Origin: CAXSEF01 sp964236535
Lineage (GTDB): Bacteria > Pseudomonadota > Alphaproteobacteria > Acetobacterales > Acetobacteraceae
Reading direction: 5' to 3'
Assembly: GCA_964236535.1 (NCBI GenBank)
Contig: CAXSEF010000004.1
Coordinates: 1-64,000, forward strand
Length of the DNA stretch: 64,000 bases
A program made the translations under genes and the position numbers. Below are positions 62,361 through 64,000 of the stretch, one piece after another; the first letter of the stretch is position 1, and each line of letters opens with the position of its first letter. The notes beneath the pieces are model-generated. The model worked only from the letters and a program-made list of their open reading frames with translations, was not told the DNA's origin and made no database searches.

Positions 62361-63488
62361 ATGCGCTACCTCGACCCCCGCTCCGGCGCGACCTTCCCCC
62401 TGGACGTGCCGCTGTGGCGCGCCCCCGACGGCGGCCCGCTGATGCTGACCGACGCGCCGCCCCCGATCTTCGCAGGCGCCGCGTCCGGCGAGCGAAGCCT
62501 GTGGCGCTACCGCTCCGCGCTGCCGACGCTGCGCGGCGCGCCCATCAGCCTGGGCGAGGGCGGCACGCCCCTGGTCGCGCACCGCCTCGGCGGCTGCGAC
62601 GTCTGGCTGAAGTGCGAGTGGGCCAATCCCACCGGCTCGTTCAAGGACCGCGGCGCGTCGGTCATGCTGTCGCTGCTGCGCGACGCCGGCGTGCGGGCGG
62701 TCCTGGAGGACAGTTCCGGCAACGGCGGCGCCGCGGTCGCGGCCTATGCCGCGGCCGGCGGACTGCGCGCCACCATCCTGGCGCCGGAGGGCACCAGCCC
62801 GGCCAAGACCTTCCAGGCCCGCGCGTACGGCGCCTCGGTCGAGCTGGTCCCCGGCGACCGCCAGGCCTGCGCCGACGCGGCGCTCGCCCGCGCGTCCAGC
62901 GTGTTCTACGCGAGCCACGCCTGGCAGCCGTTCTTCCTGCAGGGCACCAAGACGCTGGCCTACGAGCTGTGCGAGCAGCTCGGCCGGGCGCCGGACCACG
63001 TCGTCATGCCCTGCGGCGGCGGCAGCCTGGTGCTCGGCTGCGGCATCGCGTTCGCCGAACTGCTGCGCGCCGGCACGATCGACACCCTGCCCCGGCTCTG
63101 GGCCGTGCAGCCCGAAGCCTGCGCCCCGATCGCGCGCGCCTTCCTGGCCGGTCCGCACGCCACCCCCCAGCCCATGCCGCCGCGCCCCACCATCGCCGAG
63201 GGCACCGCGATCGCCCGCCCGGTGCGCCAGGCCGAGGTGCTGGCGGCGCTGCGCGAGTGCGGCGGCGGCGCGGTGATGCTGGGCGAGGACGAGATCGCGC
63301 AGGCGACGCTCGACCTCGCGCGGCAGGGCATCCTGGTGGAGCCGACCTGCGCCCAGGCGACAGCGGGGCTGCACCGGCTGGTGCAGTCGGGCGCGGTCGT
63401 CCCCGGCCAGACGACGGTGCTCGTGCTGACCGGCACCGGGCTCAAGGCGGCGCCGCTGATCGAGCGGCTGATCGCGGCTCAGGCCTGA
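62361..63488 (+). CDS. thrC: Threonine synthase-like PLP enzyme
   Basis: A 375-residue fold-type II PLP enzyme. LSLGEGGTPLV (residues about 63-72) and KCEWANPTGSFKDRGASVML (Lys95 binds PLP) are conserved; SSGNGGAAVAAYAA and MPCGGGSLVLG hold the phosphate and ring of the cofactor. Length and order fit the short threonine synthase class. A close alternative is a threonine-synthase-like PLP lyase of other substrate. A paired repeat lies right before the start. Confidence 0.85.
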   Translation: MRYLDPRSGATFPLDVPLWRAPDGGPLMLTDAPPPIFAGAASGERSLWRYRSALPTLRGAPISLGEGGTPLVAHRLGGCDVWLKCEWANPTGSFKDRGASVMLSLLRDAGVRAVLEDSSGNGGAAVAAYAAAGGLRATILAPEGTSPAKTFQARAYGASVELVPGDRQACADAALARASSVFYASHAWQPFFLQGTKTLAYELCEQLGRAPDHVVMPCGGGSLVLGCGIAFAELLRAGTIDTLPRLWAVQPEACAPIARAFLAGPHATPQPMPPRPTIAEGTAIARPVRQAEVLAALRECGGGAVMLGEDEIAQATLDLARQGILVEPTCAQATAGLHRLVQSGAVVPGQTTVLVLTGTGLKAAPLIERLIAAQA

Positions 63489-63530
63489 GCCGGACCACGC
63501 GATCGAAACCGCCGCGCGTGTCGGCGGCTG

Positions 63531-63730
63531 GTACCAGCGGGCCTTGAGCATGGTAGGCCAGGCAAGCAAGGCCAGAGGCTCTGCCTCTGGACTCCGTCAA
63601 AGGCTGAGCCTTTGAAATCCCTGTGCTTAGGAGACGGGTTCCGATGGCCCGCTTGGGCCAGTGGAATGCGGGCGGAGGGAGAGCCCGGACTTGCTTTGCT
63701 TACCGGCCGATGCCGGGGGCCGCTGGCATG
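63531..63730 (+). mobile_element. Second copy of the element with inverted ends
   Basis: The left end GTACCAGCGGGCC (63531-63543) and right end GGGGCCGCTGGCATGA (63717-63732) are near inverted repeats and match the ends of the 26588-26735 copy. The inner arm (63561-63620) is GGCAAGCAAGG, CCAGAGGCTCTGCCTCTGG, ACTCCG, TCAAAGGCTGAGCCTTTGA, AATCC. Hairpin 2 here has T and A at its ends in place of C and G: a compensated change. It fills most of the 309-base gap 63489-63797. Confidence 0.6.
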
Positions 63731-63797
63731 AGGCGAACCCGCGCGATCCGGCGGCGCTTCACCCCCGGAGCCACTCACGGCTCATGGGGTGCGGGCG

Positions 63798-64000
63798 ATG
63801 TTGACGCGGGTGGCGATCTTCGAAGGTGCGGTCGAGGCAGGCGCGGAGGACGCCTTCTTCCGCGACGTGCAGGAGCGGCTCGAGCCGATCTGGCGGTCGT
63901 TCCCGAACGTGCTGGACGTGCGCGTGCTGCGGACGCGGCAGGCCGACCCGGGGGCGATCCCGGTGGTGATGGTGCTGGAAATGGACTTCGCGGACATGGA
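63798..64000 (+). CDS. Conserved small protein, ferredoxin-like fold (5' part only)
   Basis: The ATG at 63798 opens a frame that runs off the window: MLTRVAIFEGAVEAGAEDAF continues with FRDVQERLEPIWRSFPNVLD, then VRVLRTRQADPG and a beta strand. The alternating pattern suggests a dimeric alpha-beta barrel (EthD/Dabb-like) protein. I do not know a function, and only 67 codons are visible. Confidence 0.65.
   Translation, partial: MLTRVAIFEGAVEAGAEDAFFRDVQERLEPIWRSFPNVLDVRVLRTRQADPGAIPVVMVLEMDFADM

Overview
The window is about 64 kb of very GC-rich (roughly 70%) alphaproteobacterial chromosome. Gene content and style point to the Acetobacteraceae (inference, moderate confidence): a PQQ/XoxF methylotrophy block, fused PqqC-PqqD, MucR-type and DUF6481 proteins, very tight GTGA/ATGA gene overlaps, and a dispersed twin-hairpin repeat that occupies many gene boundaries. 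The sequence is a draft: a 100-N gap at 55099-55198 looks like a scaffolding artefact.

Layout. 0-3.6 kb: part of a dipeptide-type ABC importer (permease, binding protein) and a small lipoprotein. 3.9-9.6 kb (minus strand): genes of tetrahydromethanopterin/methylofuran metabolism (DUF447, DUF6513, an MfnE-like kinase, an MfnB-FolB fusion), with a glutamate decarboxylase inside the run. 9.6-15.2 kb: a DUF2380-like exported protein diverging from a five-gene plus-strand operon (binding protein, YVTN propeller, ABC ATPase, ABC permease, exported protein). Its order resembles the lut lanthanide-transport clusters of Methylobacterium as I remember them. 15.3-18.7 kb: xoxF-xoxG-xoxJ, with a terminator after xoxF. 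19.3-23.3 kb: pqqA-pqqB-pqqCD-pqqE and a small Cys-rich exported protein. 23.4-26 kb: a NitT/TauT-type ABC importer. 26.2-27.8 kb: a small exported protein and TonB. Together the 4-28 kb region encodes the lanthanide-dependent methanol dehydrogenase, its cofactor, its electron acceptor, a candidate metal-uptake route, and part of the C1-carrier cofactor pathway used downstream of formaldehyde.

27.8-64 kb is mostly housekeeping. It holds an aldo/keto reductase, aspS, rnd, a MucR regulator, a DUF6481 protein, a GlsB/YeaQ membrane protein, ribF, a hydratase, ileS-lspA-DUF3035 lipoprotein-mutL, an alpha/beta-hydrolase remnant, purD, xseA-MFS transporter and a photolyase-like FAD protein. The lipid A/Kdo run on the minus strand (DUF374 acyltransferase, waaA, lpxK, LpxL-type acyltransferase) follows, preceded by a secreted nuclease. 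Then come mutM/ubiE (divergent), coaBC-dut, a second NitT/TauT-type ABC system with a double-length permease, thrC, and the start of a small conserved protein at the right edge.

The most unusual feature is the dispersed repeat. Each arm carries two hairpins, with stem sequences that change together between copies, and ends in GCAAG. Many loci hold two arms facing each other. The arms sit against stop or start codons, and in at least two genes (the YVTN propeller and the MfnE-like kinase) the only ordinary in-frame start codon lies in or beside repeat DNA. No rRNA, tRNA or CRISPR array was recognised.
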